A stretch of 64,000 nt of DNA, from assembly GCA_947487895.1 (NCBI GenBank), contig CANKYF010000004.1, forward strand, positions 62,001 through 126,000, in the 5' to 3' direction. The DNA is from an uncultured Flavobacteriaceae bacterium (lineage in GTDB: Bacteria; Bacteroidota; Bacteroidia; Flavobacteriales; Flavobacteriaceae). The position numbers were made by a program, and so were the translations under genes. The notes beneath the pieces are model-generated. The model had not been told where the DNA came from, made no database searches, and saw nothing but the letters and a program-made list of their open reading frames with translations. Shown piece after piece: positions 8,608 through 15,996 of this stretch (positions are counted from its first letter, which is position 1; every line of letters starts with the position of its first letter).

Positions 8608-8883
8608 TTAAACTACCTTTTGACTCTGTTTTTGTTTCATTTTTTCTAATAACATAAGCTCTCTTTGAATTTCTTCTTTTCTTTCATTGAACTTGCGTAA
8701 TTTTTCGTCTCTTATTTGTTGATTTTTTATGCGCTGCTGCTTTTTAATTTCATTTCTTTCTGCCTGAATTTTAAGTGAGCGCTTTTGCTTCATTTTCTCT
8801 ATTGCCACAGAAAAGTATGAAAAACCATACATGCATAAAAATAATATAGCTATTATCCCCAAAATAATATAACCGTTATCCAT
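8608..8883 (-). CDS. Small membrane-anchored coiled-coil protein
   Basis: A 91-residue protein. Residues about 4-27 are a single membrane helix (YIILGIIAILFLCMYGFSYF). The rest is a basic, Lys/Gln/Glu-rich helix (KQQRIKNQQIRDEKLRKFNE), probably a coiled coil facing the cytoplasm. It lies upstream of, and on the same strand as, the repeat protein at 6214-8418, but the terminator at 8555-8584 separates them. The shared charged-helix character might point to a joint envelope function; that is a guess. No family recognised. Confidence 0.6.
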   Translation of the reverse strand: MDNGYIILGIIAILFLCMYGFSYFSVAIEKMKQKRSLKIQAERNEIKKQQRIKNQQIRDEKLRKFNERKEEIQRELMLLEKMKQKQSQKVV

Positions 8884-9067
8884 AATTTTGTGCTATTAAT
8901 ATTAGTTAATTTAAATACTTATTCTAGTTAAAAATTTAATTGAGAAAAAGCATAATTCACCTAAAATTAAAAAAGTAGCTGTTATTGAAAAAATAAAAAA
9001 GGTGAAGTACTAAAAAAAAAGGTGAAAGTAAAAAGATACTACTCGCACAAATCTATCTTTCTGATTT

Positions 9068-9463
9068 TTAAGGTATTTCCGTTCTTAACTTATTTCCCTT
9101 CCAATTTAAAATACCACCTTCTAAATTGTAAATAGTCTTAAAACCTGCTTTTTGAAATGTTTTTACACTTTTAGCACTTCGCTTACCAGACCTACAATAA
9201 ATATAAACGGGTTTTTCAAGGTCTAATTCCTTAATAGTATTACTAAAAGAAGATGAAAAAAAATTAATATTTTTTGAAGACTTTATATGTTCTTTGTTAA
9301 ACTCTTTTGGTGTTCTTACATCTATTAACTGAACAGTATCTCTTTGAATAATTTCATGTAATTGTTCTGGAGAAATTTGAACAACAGTACCAACTGTAGA
9401 TTCTTTACAACCAAAAAAGGAAACTCCTAAAACAGAACATAATAAAGTTAAAAAGCGTTTCAT
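9068..9463 (-). CDS. Rhodanese-domain lipoprotein
   Basis: A 131-residue protein with a signal peptide and lipobox (SFFGC, Cys19), then one rhodanese domain at about 30-128. The domain has the entry motif LIDVRTPKEF and active-site Cys90 in YIYCRSGKRS, followed by the C-terminal NLEGGILNWKG. Single-domain rhodaneses carry a persulfide on this cysteine. The lipobox suggests an envelope location. It follows a second rhodanese (9474-9788) by only 10 bases on the same strand, so the two are probably co-transcribed: one cytoplasmic, one exported. Confidence 0.88.
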   Translation of the reverse strand: MKRFLTLLCSVLGVSFFGCKESTVGTVVQISPEQLHEIIQRDTVQLIDVRTPKEFNKEHIKSSKNINFFSSSFSNTIKELDLEKPVYIYCRSGKRSAKSVKTFQKAGFKTIYNLEGGILNWKGNKLRTEIP

Positions 9464-9473
9464 AAATTTTATT

Positions 9474-9788
9474 CTAAGCGTCTACAATATCACCAGTCCA
9501 ATCTAGCATTCCTCCTTCAAGGTTATAGGCATTTTCAAACCCTAAATCTTCCATTATGGCACAAGCTTGTCCGCTTCTGTTTCCAGAACGACAGTACACA
9601 TAATAATTTTTGCTTTTATCTAACTCATCAACTTTATCTACAAATCCATCTCCTAGATAAAAATCTATATGAATTGCATTAGGTATTATTCCATCAGCAA
9701 CTTCAGCATCTGTTCTTACATCTAATACAACTGCTTTATCATCATTGGCTAATTGTTCAGCCCATTCTTCTTGTGTTAAATCTTCCAT
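9474..9788 (-). CDS. Cytoplasmic single-domain rhodanese
   Basis: A 104-residue rhodanese with no signal peptide. The motifs are VVLDVRTDAEV near residue 22, active-site Cys66 in YVYCRSGNRSGQA and the C-terminal YNLEGGMLDWTG. The length is normal for a single-domain sulfurtransferase of the GlpE/PspE group. It is upstream of the exported rhodanese and probably co-transcribed with it. The thioredoxin-fold genes upstream are separated by a terminator at 9849-9877. Confidence 0.9.
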   Translation of the reverse strand: MEDLTQEEWAEQLANDDKAVVLDVRTDAEVADGIIPNAIHIDFYLGDGFVDKVDELDKSKNYYVYCRSGNRSGQACAIMEDLGFENAYNLEGGMLDWTGDIVDA

Positions 9789-9848
9789 TTAAATAAATAT
9801 GAATTAATTATTGTACAAAATTAGTACTTCTATAGTTATAGACGAAAA

Positions 9849-9877
9849 AAAATCTGAAGCATTGCACTTCAGATTTT
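9849..9877 (-). terminator. Terminator of the thioredoxin-fold gene pair
   Basis: A perfect 11-bp stem (AAAATCTGAAG with CTTCAGATTTT) and a 7-base loop, followed by a run of eight T on the minus strand, 25 bases past the stop at 9902. Confidence 0.85.
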
Positions 9878-9901
9878 AATAGATCTTATTTTTTAAAAAT
9901 T

Positions 9902-10525
9902 TTATTTTTTAATAGAACACCCAATTGCTTTGGTTTCTTTTGGGCTAAATTCTTCACCTTCAATAAGTGCATCTACAGCATTTTCAACATATTTTTGTGT
10001 AACTGAAGAGGCATCTTTGTAATTATCATCAATAGCTCCAATATAGCTCACAATAAAACCAGATTCAGATTTGTCTAAAACATAAACATGAGGTGTTTTT
10101 GTAGCTCCAAATTTAGGATATACGTCTTGCTTAGCATCAATTAAATAAGGAAACGTAAATCCTTTTTCTTCTGCTCTTTGTTTCATAGCTTCTAAGTTAT
10201 CTCCAGGTTTAACAGCAACATTATTGGGCATTATAGCAAGAACAGGGTATTTTTTTGGAGTATACTTTTTATCTAATGCAATAATTCTATCTTCGTACAT
10301 AACTGCGTAAGGGCACGTGTTACAAGTAAAGGTTACAATGATACCTAATTCGTCTTTGTAGTCAGACAGCGATACCTTTTTTCCATCAATGTTAGTGAGC
10401 GTAAAGTCCTCTACTATATCACCAATTTTATAACCATCATTCTCAACATTTGTAGTAGGAACAGTAAAAGCTGCTACAACAATTATTACTAGAGCAACTG
10501 CAATTAATTTAACTGTTTTGTTCAT
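9902..10525 (-). CDS. Exported thioredoxin-fold (redoxin / AhpC-TSA-like) protein
   Basis: A 207-residue protein with an N-terminal hydrophobic segment (LIAVALVIIVVAAF, about 6-20), then a redoxin domain. The active site is CNTC (Cys68, Cys71) in TFTCNTCPYA, which places it with the thioredoxin-like proteins that carry a TCNTCP motif rather than with WCGPC thioredoxins. Conserved cis-Pro lies in TKTPHVYVLD. A third Cys is near the C-terminus (AIGCSIKK). It probably handles disulfides or peroxides in the envelope. It is 7 bases downstream of the TlpA-like gene and ends at a strong terminator. Confidence 0.85.
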   Translation of the reverse strand: MNKTVKLIAVALVIIVVAAFTVPTTNVENDGYKIGDIVEDFTLTNIDGKKVSLSDYKDELGIIVTFTCNTCPYAVMYEDRIIALDKKYTPKKYPVLAIMPNNVAVKPGDNLEAMKQRAEEKGFTFPYLIDAKQDVYPKFGATKTPHVYVLDKSESGFIVSYIGAIDDNYKDASSVTQKYVENAVDALIEGEEFSPKETKAIGCSIKK

Positions 10526-10532
10526 TTTAATA

Positions 10533-11078
10533 TTAATTTAAAAAATTCTTAAGTTCTTTTTCTAACTCATTATACGTAAATGATTGCTCGTAAAAAATAC
10601 GATTCTCATTATTATATATTATAGTTGCCGGAATAGATCCAGACCAATCTTTACTTATTTGTGGAATCCAACTATTAGAATCTACATCATCTAAAACTAC
10701 AACTTTAGATTTTAACTCTCTTTTTTTAATAAAAGGTTTCAATTTTGACTCAAATTGATGAGGAAAATCTAAACTTACTAATAAAACTTCTACTTTATTT
10801 GTTTTATAATTAGAATACAATTCTTCAAAAGCTGGTAATTCTTTTACGCAAGGTGCACACCAAGTAGCCCAAAAGTTAACAACATAAACCTTATCATCTT
10901 TCTTATTCAAAAGAGGCTTTAATCCGTCAAAATCATAAATTTCTAATTCTATCCCATTTTCTTTAACCACTTGTTCCTTATCTAAATTCTGAGTAGTTAA
11001 AACAGTCGAAGGCTCCTCTTTAGAGTTTTTACAACTAGCTATTAATAAAATTGCAACAAATAATAGTTTTAGCTTCAT
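10533..11078 (-). CDS. TlpA-like thiol-disulfide lipoprotein
   Basis: A 181-residue lipoprotein starting MKLKLLFVAILLIASCKNS (lipobox Cys16). I chose the ATG at 11078 because it places the signal peptide at the N-terminus; an ATG at 11096 would add six residues. The thioredoxin domain carries FWATWCAPCVKE with Cys74 and Cys77, then a cis-Pro in GSIPATIIY. TlpA/ResA-like proteins reduce or exchange disulfides in the envelope, often for cytochrome or surface protein maturation. It forms a two-gene unit with the redoxin gene downstream. It starts back-to-back with the trp leader region. Confidence 0.88.
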   Translation of the reverse strand: MKLKLLFVAILLIASCKNSKEEPSTVLTTQNLDKEQVVKENGIELEIYDFDGLKPLLNKKDDKVYVVNFWATWCAPCVKELPAFEELYSNYKTNKVEVLLVSLDFPHQFESKLKPFIKKRELKSKVVVLDDVDSNSWIPQISKDWSGSIPATIIYNNENRIFYEQSFTYNELEKELKNFLN

Positions 11079-11154
11079 AAGTGTAAAAATAAGCATAAGT
11101 TCTTTGAACTAAATGCAGTTTAACATTCTTTTCGACAAAAAAAACTTTAAACTA

Positions 11155-11185
11155 TTGTTTAATTATTTTTTCATTTTTATATTTG
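11155..11185 (+). promoter_or_regulatory. Promoter of the trp operon
   Basis: TTG (11155-11157), a 20-base spacer and TATATTTG (11178-11185) match the Bacteroidota -33/-7 promoter exactly. Transcription should begin about 5-8 bases later, leaving a short untranslated stretch before the leader peptide ATG at 11206. Confidence 0.8.
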
Positions 11186-11205
11186 ACTCATTAATAAAAA
11201 GATAA

Positions 11206-11268
11206 ATGAATACAAATTTAAATACTACTTGGTGGTGGCGCTTCAGAAACTTAACATTCGTGAAGTAA
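11206..11268 (+). CDS. trpL: trp operon leader peptide
   Basis: A 20-codon frame, ATG at 11206 to TAA at 11266-11268. Its residues run MNTNLNTTWWW RFRNLTFVK, with three consecutive TGG codons at 11230-11238. Consecutive Trp codons are the hallmark of a leader peptide that senses charged tRNA-Trp by ribosome stalling. It starts about 20 bases after a good promoter, is followed by alternative hairpins and a terminator, and precedes trpE. The GIY-YIG unit now lies between the terminator and trpE. I am confident in this call from sequence alone. Confidence 0.92.
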   Translation: MNTNLNTTWWWRFRNLTFVK

Positions 11269-11329
11269 AAACCTAGTATATTTAAATCTAAAATATCATA
11301 GAGGCTTGTCATTCACGACAGGCTTTTTT
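11241..11329 (+). promoter_or_regulatory. Transcription attenuator of the trp operon
   Basis: Three alternative pairings are visible. Segment 1 (CTTCA, 11241-11245) can pair with segment 2 (TGAAG, 11261-11265). Segment 2 (TCGTGAA, 11258-11264) can instead pair with segment 3 (TTCACGA, 11312-11318). Segment 3 belongs to the terminator hairpin (11302-11324, stem about 9 bp with two G-U pairs), which is followed by seven T. A ribosome stalled on the Trp codons at 11230-11238 would cover segment 1, free segment 2 to pair with 3, and let transcription proceed. With ample Trp the terminator forms. Confidence 0.85.
11302..11329 (+). terminator. Attenuator terminator hairpin
   Basis: AGGCTTGTC and GACAGGCTT pair around the loop ATTCAC and run into TTTTTTT. 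This is the regulated terminator of the trp leader. Confidence 0.82.
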
Positions 11330-11343
11330 TATTGAACATTTTA

Positions 11344-11706
11344 GTCATTTCCGCGAAGGCGGAAATATTTATGAATGAAGAAAGCACATATTATATTTAC
11401 ATCATGTCTAACAAAAAGGATGGGATGATTTATATTGGCTTTTCAGGAAATTTAAAACTAAGGTTAATTCAACATAAAAACAGATACAGTAAAGGGTATG
11501 TTAACAGACATCATTTAACAATGCTGGTTTATTATGAAAAATTTGGGAAACCTAATGAAGCTATAAAAAGAGAAAAACAAATAAAAAAATGGAATAGGCA
11601 ATGGAAAATAAACTTGATTAATGATTTTAACCCAAATTGGGATGACCTAAGCTATTTTTTTAATATTTAACACAAGTACTAAAATTTCCGCCTTCGCGGA
11701 AATGAC
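11344..11706. mobile_element. GIY-YIG unit 1: nuclease gene between perfect inverted palindromes
   Basis: The 363-base unit is bounded by exact 23-bp inverted repeats (11344-11366 and 11684-11706). Each repeat is GTC followed by a hairpin: ATTTCCGC, loop GAAG, GCGGAAAT. The GIY-YIG gene at 11371-11670 fills the interior. No transposase and no clear target-site duplication are visible. The unit lies between the trp attenuator and trpE. A related unit sits at 17833-18178. Mobility is inferred from the repeated structure and the insertion into two spacers of one operon. Confidence 0.6.
11371..11670 (+). CDS. Small GIY-YIG endonuclease-domain protein
   Basis: A 99-residue single-domain GIY-YIG protein. 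The two signature strands are YYIYIMSNKKDG and MIYIGFSG, followed by the helix with LKLRLIQHK (catalytic Arg region) and the later KREKQIKKWNRQWK with the family Glu. The C-terminal NPNWDDL word is shared with the copy at 17867-18151. I chose the ATG at 11371 because the upstream in-frame codons fall inside the palindrome. Proteins of this small group are often annotated as excinuclease C-like, but they lack every other UvrC domain. Palindromes flank the gene on both sides, so it may act on these hairpins; that is inference. Confidence 0.88.
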   Translation: MNEESTYYIYIMSNKKDGMIYIGFSGNLKLRLIQHKNRYSKGYVNRHHLTMLVYYEKFGKPNEAIKREKQIKKWNRQWKINLINDFNPNWDDLSYFFNI

Positions 11707-11721
11707 AAAGAAGAATGATTC

Positions 11722-13128
11722 ATGAAAAAATTCAACCTTTTTACACATTATAAAAAAATCTTAACAGATACTATTACACCTGTTACGGTTTATTATAAAA
11801 TCAGGGATAAATATCCTAATAGCATATTATTAGAAAGTGGTGATTATCACAGAAACCACAAAAACTTCTCTTATATATGCTTTAACCCTATTGCTTCAAT
11901 TAAGATTGAAAATGAAGTTATTTCTCAAACATTTCCTGATGGAAGTGCAACAGAGCAAAACATCACTAAAGATGTAAGTGTTGTAGATGAAATTTACAAA
12001 TTCACAAAACGATTTGATGTATCTTCTGAAGAAAACTTCAAGTTTATTAATAACGGAATTTTTGGTTATACCGCTTATGATGCAGTGCGCTATTTTGAAG
12101 ATATAAACATTAGTAAAAAAGACAACTCTGTTGAAATACCTGATGTTTACTATGCGGTTTATCAAAACATTATAGCTATTAATCATTTTAAAAATGAAGC
12201 TTATATTTTTGCGCATTGTTATGAAGGTGTAGAAAACAATATTGATGCCATTGATAAATTAATAAATATTCAAAATTTCGCATCATATAACTTCACCCCA
12301 AAGGGAGATATCGTTTCTAATCTAACAGATGAAGAGTTTTTGCAACATGTAGATTACGCAAAAAAACATTGTGCAAGAGGTGATGTATTTCAATTGGTTT
12401 TATCAAGAAATTTTTCTCAAGAGTTTACAGGTGATGATTTTAATGTTTACAGGGCTTTAAGAAGCATAAACCCATCTCCTTATCTATTTTATTTTGATTA
12501 TGGAGATTTTAAAATATTTGGTAGTTCACCAGAAGCGCAACTAATTGTTACTGATGGTTTAGCAGAAATTCATCCTATAGCTGGTACTTTTAAAAGAACT
12601 GGGGATGATGAAAAAGATGCAGTGTTAGCTGATGAATTAGTAAAAGATGACAAAGAAAATGCAGAACATGTAATGCTTGTAGACTTAGCCAGAAATGATT
12701 TGAGTAGACATGGTAGTAATGTAAAAGTGGAAACCTATAGAGAAGTTCAGTTTTTCTCTCATGTTATTCACCTAGTTAGTAAAGTTACAGGGCAAAAACA
12801 TAATACTACTTCTACAATGCAAGTAGTAGCAGATACGTTTCCTGCAGGTACTTTAAGTGGTGCACCAAAACACAGAGCCATGCAACTTATTGAGCAATAC
12901 GAAAAAACTAGTAGAGGTTTTTATGGTGGAGCTATTGGTTTTATGGATTTTGATGGCAATTTTAATCATGCTATTATGATTAGAACTTTTTTAAGTAAAG
13001 ATTATAAATTGAACTGGCAAGCGGGAGCAGGATTAGTATCAAAGTCAAATCCTGAAAGTGAAAGACAAGAAGTATTCAACAAATTAGGTGCATTAAACAA
13101 AGCTATTTTATTAGCAGAAGATATCTAA
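11722..13128 (+). CDS. trpE: Anthranilate synthase component I
   Basis: A 468-residue TrpE, the chorismate-converting subunit that makes anthranilate with TrpG. The feedback-inhibition motif LLES is at 36-39 (SILLESGDYHRN). The chorismate-binding domain spans about 205-465 and contains SPEAQLIV, HPIAGTFKRTG, ENAEHVMLVDLARNDL and FPAGTLSGAPKHRAM. It is the first structural gene of the operon, but the GIY-YIG unit separates it from its attenuator. The palindrome ends 16 bases before the ATG, so the translation-initiation region includes the unit's right end. Confidence 0.96.
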   Translation: MKKFNLFTHYKKILTDTITPVTVYYKIRDKYPNSILLESGDYHRNHKNFSYICFNPIASIKIENEVISQTFPDGSATEQNITKDVSVVDEIYKFTKRFDVSSEENFKFINNGIFGYTAYDAVRYFEDINISKKDNSVEIPDVYYAVYQNIIAINHFKNEAYIFAHCYEGVENNIDAIDKLINIQNFASYNFTPKGDIVSNLTDEEFLQHVDYAKKHCARGDVFQLVLSRNFSQEFTGDDFNVYRALRSINPSPYLFYFDYGDFKIFGSSPEAQLIVTDGLAEIHPIAGTFKRTGDDEKDAVLADELVKDDKENAEHVMLVDLARNDLSRHGSNVKVETYREVQFFSHVIHLVSKVTGQKHNTTSTMQVVADTFPAGTLSGAPKHRAMQLIEQYEKTSRGFYGGAIGFMDFDGNFNHAIMIRTFLSKDYKLNWQAGAGLVSKSNPESERQEVFNKLGALNKAILLAEDI

Positions 13129-13130
13129 CG

Positions 13131-13207
13131 AGTTTAGAGTTTAGAGTTTAGAGTTTAGAGTTTAGAGTTTAGAGTTTAGAGTTTAGAGTTTAGAGTTTAG
13201 AGTTTAG
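13131..13207 (+). repeat. 11 tandem copies of the heptamer AGTTTAG
   Basis: Eleven perfect 7-bp units fill the first half of the 153-base trpE-trpG spacer, starting 3 bases after the trpE stop. Perfect repeats of this kind can change length by slippage. Confidence 0.95.
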
Positions 13208-13281
13208 AAAGTTGAAAAAAATATTTTAAAGAAAATATAATTAAAAAAGTTTCTCCCCTCTGGGGAGATTAAGAGGGGCTT

Positions 13282-13848
13282 ATGAAAAAAATATTAGTCA
13301 TAGATAACTACGATAGTTTTACTTATAATTTAGTTCATTATTTAGAAGATTTAAATTGTGATGTCACAGTTTATAGAAATGATAAATTAAAACTTGAAGA
13401 TGTTGAACCATTTGATAAAATTGTATTGTCTCCTGGTCCAGGTATTCCAGATGAAGCTGGTTTATTAAAAGCTATTATTGAAAAATATGCCCCAACAAAA
13501 AGTATTTTGGGAGTATGCTTAGGACAACAAGCTATAGGTGAAGTTTTTGGAGGAACTCTGGTTAATTTAGACGAAGTATACCATGGTGTAGCCACCAACG
13601 TAAACATTAGTGTAGATGATGAACCAATCTTTAGCGGTTTAGAAAAAAATATTGAAGTTGGACGTTACCATTCTTGGGTTGTTAATGCTAATTTACCTGA
13701 AAGTTTGGAAGCAACTTCTTTTGATGAAAACGGACAAGTTATGTCTTTAAGACATAAAGAATATGACGTAAAAGGCGTACAATATCATCCAGAGTCAGTT
13801 TTAACACCAGACGGAAAAAAGATTTTAGAAAATTGGGTGAATTGTTAG
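13282..13848 (+). CDS. trpG: Anthranilate synthase component II (glutamine amidotransferase)
   Basis: A 188-residue class I glutamine amidotransferase that supplies ammonia to TrpE. The motifs are IDNYDSFTYNL, the oxyanion segment LSPGPGIPDEAG, nucleophile Cys79 in GVCLGQQAIGE, and the His169/Glu171 pair in VQYHPESVL. The length is normal for a free-standing TrpG. It lies 153 bases after trpE, separated by a heptamer array, and is followed by a 285-base palindromic spacer before trpD. Confidence 0.96.
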   Translation: MKKILVIDNYDSFTYNLVHYLEDLNCDVTVYRNDKLKLEDVEPFDKIVLSPGPGIPDEAGLLKAIIEKYAPTKSILGVCLGQQAIGEVFGGTLVNLDEVYHGVATNVNISVDDEPIFSGLEKNIEVGRYHSWVVNANLPESLEATSFDENGQVMSLRHKEYDVKGVQYHPESVLTPDGKKILENWVNC

Positions 13849-13858
13849 TTGTTAGTTG
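13842..13858 (+). repeat. Short heptamer run overlapping the trpG stop
   Basis: TTGTTAGTTGTTAGTTG contains two and a half copies of TTGTTAG and includes the trpG stop codon. It is the third heptamer-type repeat in trp spacers. Confidence 0.6.
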
Positions 13859-13896
13859 AAAAAGTATAATAGAATTAAAAATTAATTTAGCAGGAT

Positions 13897-14119
13897 GTCA
13901 AGTCCTAATTTCCGATGCAATCGGAATAATCAATCTGCAGAAATAATGAGAGAAGGAATGTAGATACAAAGCGAAGCTTTAAGCACGAAATTCCGAGAGC
14001 GAATGTTCCGAAGGAATTTCCTCAGATTGATATGATTTTTTGGTTCGTTTTGTATCAAGACAAAATGAACAGAATAGAAAAAAAACAAATTTATAGATTC
14101 CTGATTTTGCAGGAATGAC
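13897..14119. repeat. Gene-less palindromic composite in the trpG-trpD spacer
   Basis: Four nested or adjacent inverted repeats are visible. TTCCGAT/ATCGGAA is at 13910-13926. ATCAATCTG is at 13929-13937, with its complement at 14023-14031, about 85 bases later. GTTCGTTTTGT/ACAAAATGAAC is at 14043-14070 with one G-T pair. ATTCCTG/CAGGAAT is at 14097-14116, followed by GAC. The last has the same layout as the ends of the GIY-YIG units (hairpin then GAC). It may be a non-autonomous relative or decayed copy. I see no coding frame in the spacer. Confidence 0.55.
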
Positions 14120-14133
14120 AAAAAGTGTAGTTA

Positions 14134-15126
14134 ATGAAAGATATACTTAACAGATTAATAAATCACGAGACTATTTCTTCAGAAGAAGCAAAACAAGTTA
14201 TTGTAAACATTTCCAATGACATGTATAACCCAAGTCAAATTGCTTGTTTCCTTTCTGTTTATATGATGCGTAGCATTACTATAGAAGAATTACAAGGCTT
14301 TAGAAATGCACTTTTAGAGCTTTGTGTTAAGATAAACCTTGATGATTTTAATGCTATAGATATAGTAGGTACTGGTGGTGATGGTAAAAACACCTTTAAT
14401 ATATCTACCCTATCGTCTTTCATTACAGCGGGAGCAGGAGTAAACGTTTCTAAGCATGGTAATTATGGAGTATCATCAACATCTGGTTCTTCTAACGTTA
14501 TGGAAAATCTTGGTGTGAAATTTTCTAATGATGAAGATTTTTTAAAACGTTGTCTTGATAAAGCAGGCATATGCATATTACATGCTCCATTATTTCATCC
14601 TGCCATGAAAAATGTAGCTCCTATTCGTCGTGAATTAGGTGTAAAAACCTTTTTTAACATGTTAGGACCAATGGTAAATCCGTCATTTCCAAAAAATCAA
14701 GTGTTAGGTGTTTTTAATTTAGAAGTCTTGCGTTTATATAGCTTTTTATACCAAAACACCGATAAAAACTATAGTATTGTTTATGCTTTAGATGGGTATG
14801 ATGAAATCTCATTAACTGGTAACGCTAAAATCATTTCTAATCATTCTGAAAAGTTATTTTCACCAGAAGATTTAGGACTTTCTAAAATTAATCAAGAGGC
14901 CATTTATGGAGGCGATACTGTTGAAGATGCAGCTAAAATATTTGTCGATATTATTAGAGGAAACGGCACAGAGGCTCAAAATAATGTGGTCTGTGCCAAC
15001 GCAGGCTTAGCAATTGCAACATCAAAACAAATATCTCATAAAGAAGGATTTGAATTAGCCCAAGAATCTTTATTCTCTGGTAAAGCAAAACTAAGTTTAG
15101 ACACTTTAATTGAATTGAGTAGATAA
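14134..15126 (+). CDS. trpD: Anthranilate phosphoribosyltransferase
   Basis: A 330-residue TrpD, which joins anthranilate to PRPP. The glycine-rich PRPP loop GTGGDGKNTFNIST is near residues 80-93, and KHGNYGVSSTSGSSNVMENLG follows in shorter words KHGNYG and SGSSNVMENLG. The family core words HPAMKNVAPIRRELGVKTFFN and LGPMVNP appear next (HPAMK, RRELGVKTFFN, GPMVNP). It is free-standing, not fused to trpG. It sits between the palindromic spacer and the GACTGAA repeat. Confidence 0.96.
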   Translation: MKDILNRLINHETISSEEAKQVIVNISNDMYNPSQIACFLSVYMMRSITIEELQGFRNALLELCVKINLDDFNAIDIVGTGGDGKNTFNISTLSSFITAGAGVNVSKHGNYGVSSTSGSSNVMENLGVKFSNDEDFLKRCLDKAGICILHAPLFHPAMKNVAPIRRELGVKTFFNMLGPMVNPSFPKNQVLGVFNLEVLRLYSFLYQNTDKNYSIVYALDGYDEISLTGNAKIISNHSEKLFSPEDLGLSKINQEAIYGGDTVEDAAKIFVDIIRGNGTEAQNNVVCANAGLAIATSKQISHKEGFELAQESLFSGKAKLSLDTLIELSR

Positions 15127-15172
15127 ATAGTATTCAGTAAACAGTTACAGTTGGCAGTAATCAAATCAAGCT

Positions 15173-15207
15173 GACTGAAGACTGAAGACTGAAGACTGAA
15201 GACTGAA
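15173..15207 (+). repeat. Five tandem copies of the heptamer GACTGAA
   Basis: Five perfect 7-bp units end 3 bases before the trpC ATG. They occupy the position where a ribosome-binding region would be, so copy number could affect trpC translation; that is inference. Confidence 0.95.
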
Positions 15208-15210
15208 AAA

Positions 15211-15996
15211 ATGAATATACTAGATAAAATAGTAATAGATAAACGCAAAGAAGTAGGCCTAAGAAAAAGCTTAATCCCAACCTCTCAATTAGAGCAATCT
15301 GTTTTATTTGAAAGAGAAACGGTGTCTTTAGCTGAAAGATTAATAAACAGCACATCAGGAATCATTGCTGAACACAAAAGACGTTCTCCTTCAAAATCGA
15401 TGATTAATAGCAATTTAAATGTTCAAGATGTAGCTATTGGCTATGAAAACGCTGGTGTTTGCGGTATGTCTGTCCTTACAGATGGAAAATATTTTGGAGG
15501 CTCTTTAGACGATTTATTAACAGCCAGATCTAGTTGTAATTTACCATTATTGAGAAAAGAATTCATCATAGACGAATATCAAATTCTAGAAGCCAAAGCC
15601 TATGGTGCCGATGTAATTTTACTAATCGCAGCCATTTTAACAAGAAACGAAATCAAACAATTTTCTGAATTTGCAAAAAACTTAAATTTAGACGTACTGC
15701 TAGAAGTACATAATGAAGAAGAATTACATAAATCTGTTATGCCAAGCTTAGATATGCTAGGTGTAAATAATAGAAATTTAAAAACCTTTGAAGTTAGTTT
15801 AGAAACTAGCAAATCTTTAAGCAACATTATACCTAATGATTTTGTAAAAGTATCAGAAAGCGGTATAAGTAATGTAAATGCTATTAAAGAATTACAGCCA
15901 TTTGGGTATAAAGGGTTTTTAATTGGTGAAAACTTTATGAAAACAGATAACCCAGGAGCAAACGCTACTGAATTTATAAAAGAAATAGAAGCATGA
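15211..15996 (+). CDS. trpC: Indole-3-glycerol phosphate synthase
   Basis: A 261-residue TIM-barrel enzyme that closes the indole ring from CdRP. The motifs are [15 protein letters not shown] (catalytic Lys region), [23 protein letters not shown] and [12 protein letters not shown]. The length is normal for a free-standing TrpC. The ATG directly follows the heptamer array. Its TGA overlaps the ATG of the next gene (ATGA at 15993-15996), so translation is probably coupled. Confidence 0.96.
   Translation: MNILDKIVIDKRKEVGLRKSLIPTSQLEQSVLFERETVSLAERLINSTSGIIAEHKRRSPSKSMINSNLNVQDVAIGYENAGVCGMSVLTDGKYFGGSLDDLLTARSSCNLPLLRKEFIIDEYQILEAKAYGADVILLIAAILTRNEIKQFSEFAKNLNLDVLLEVHNEEELHKSVMPSLDMLGVNNRNLKTFEVSLETSKSLSNIIPNDFVKVSESGISNVNAIKELQPFGYKGFLIGENFMKTDNPGANATEFIKEIEA

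Noticed and set aside
13131-13207. Heptamer array considered as a CRISPR-like array
   Set aside because: Units are contiguous 7-mers without spacers and no cas genes are present.
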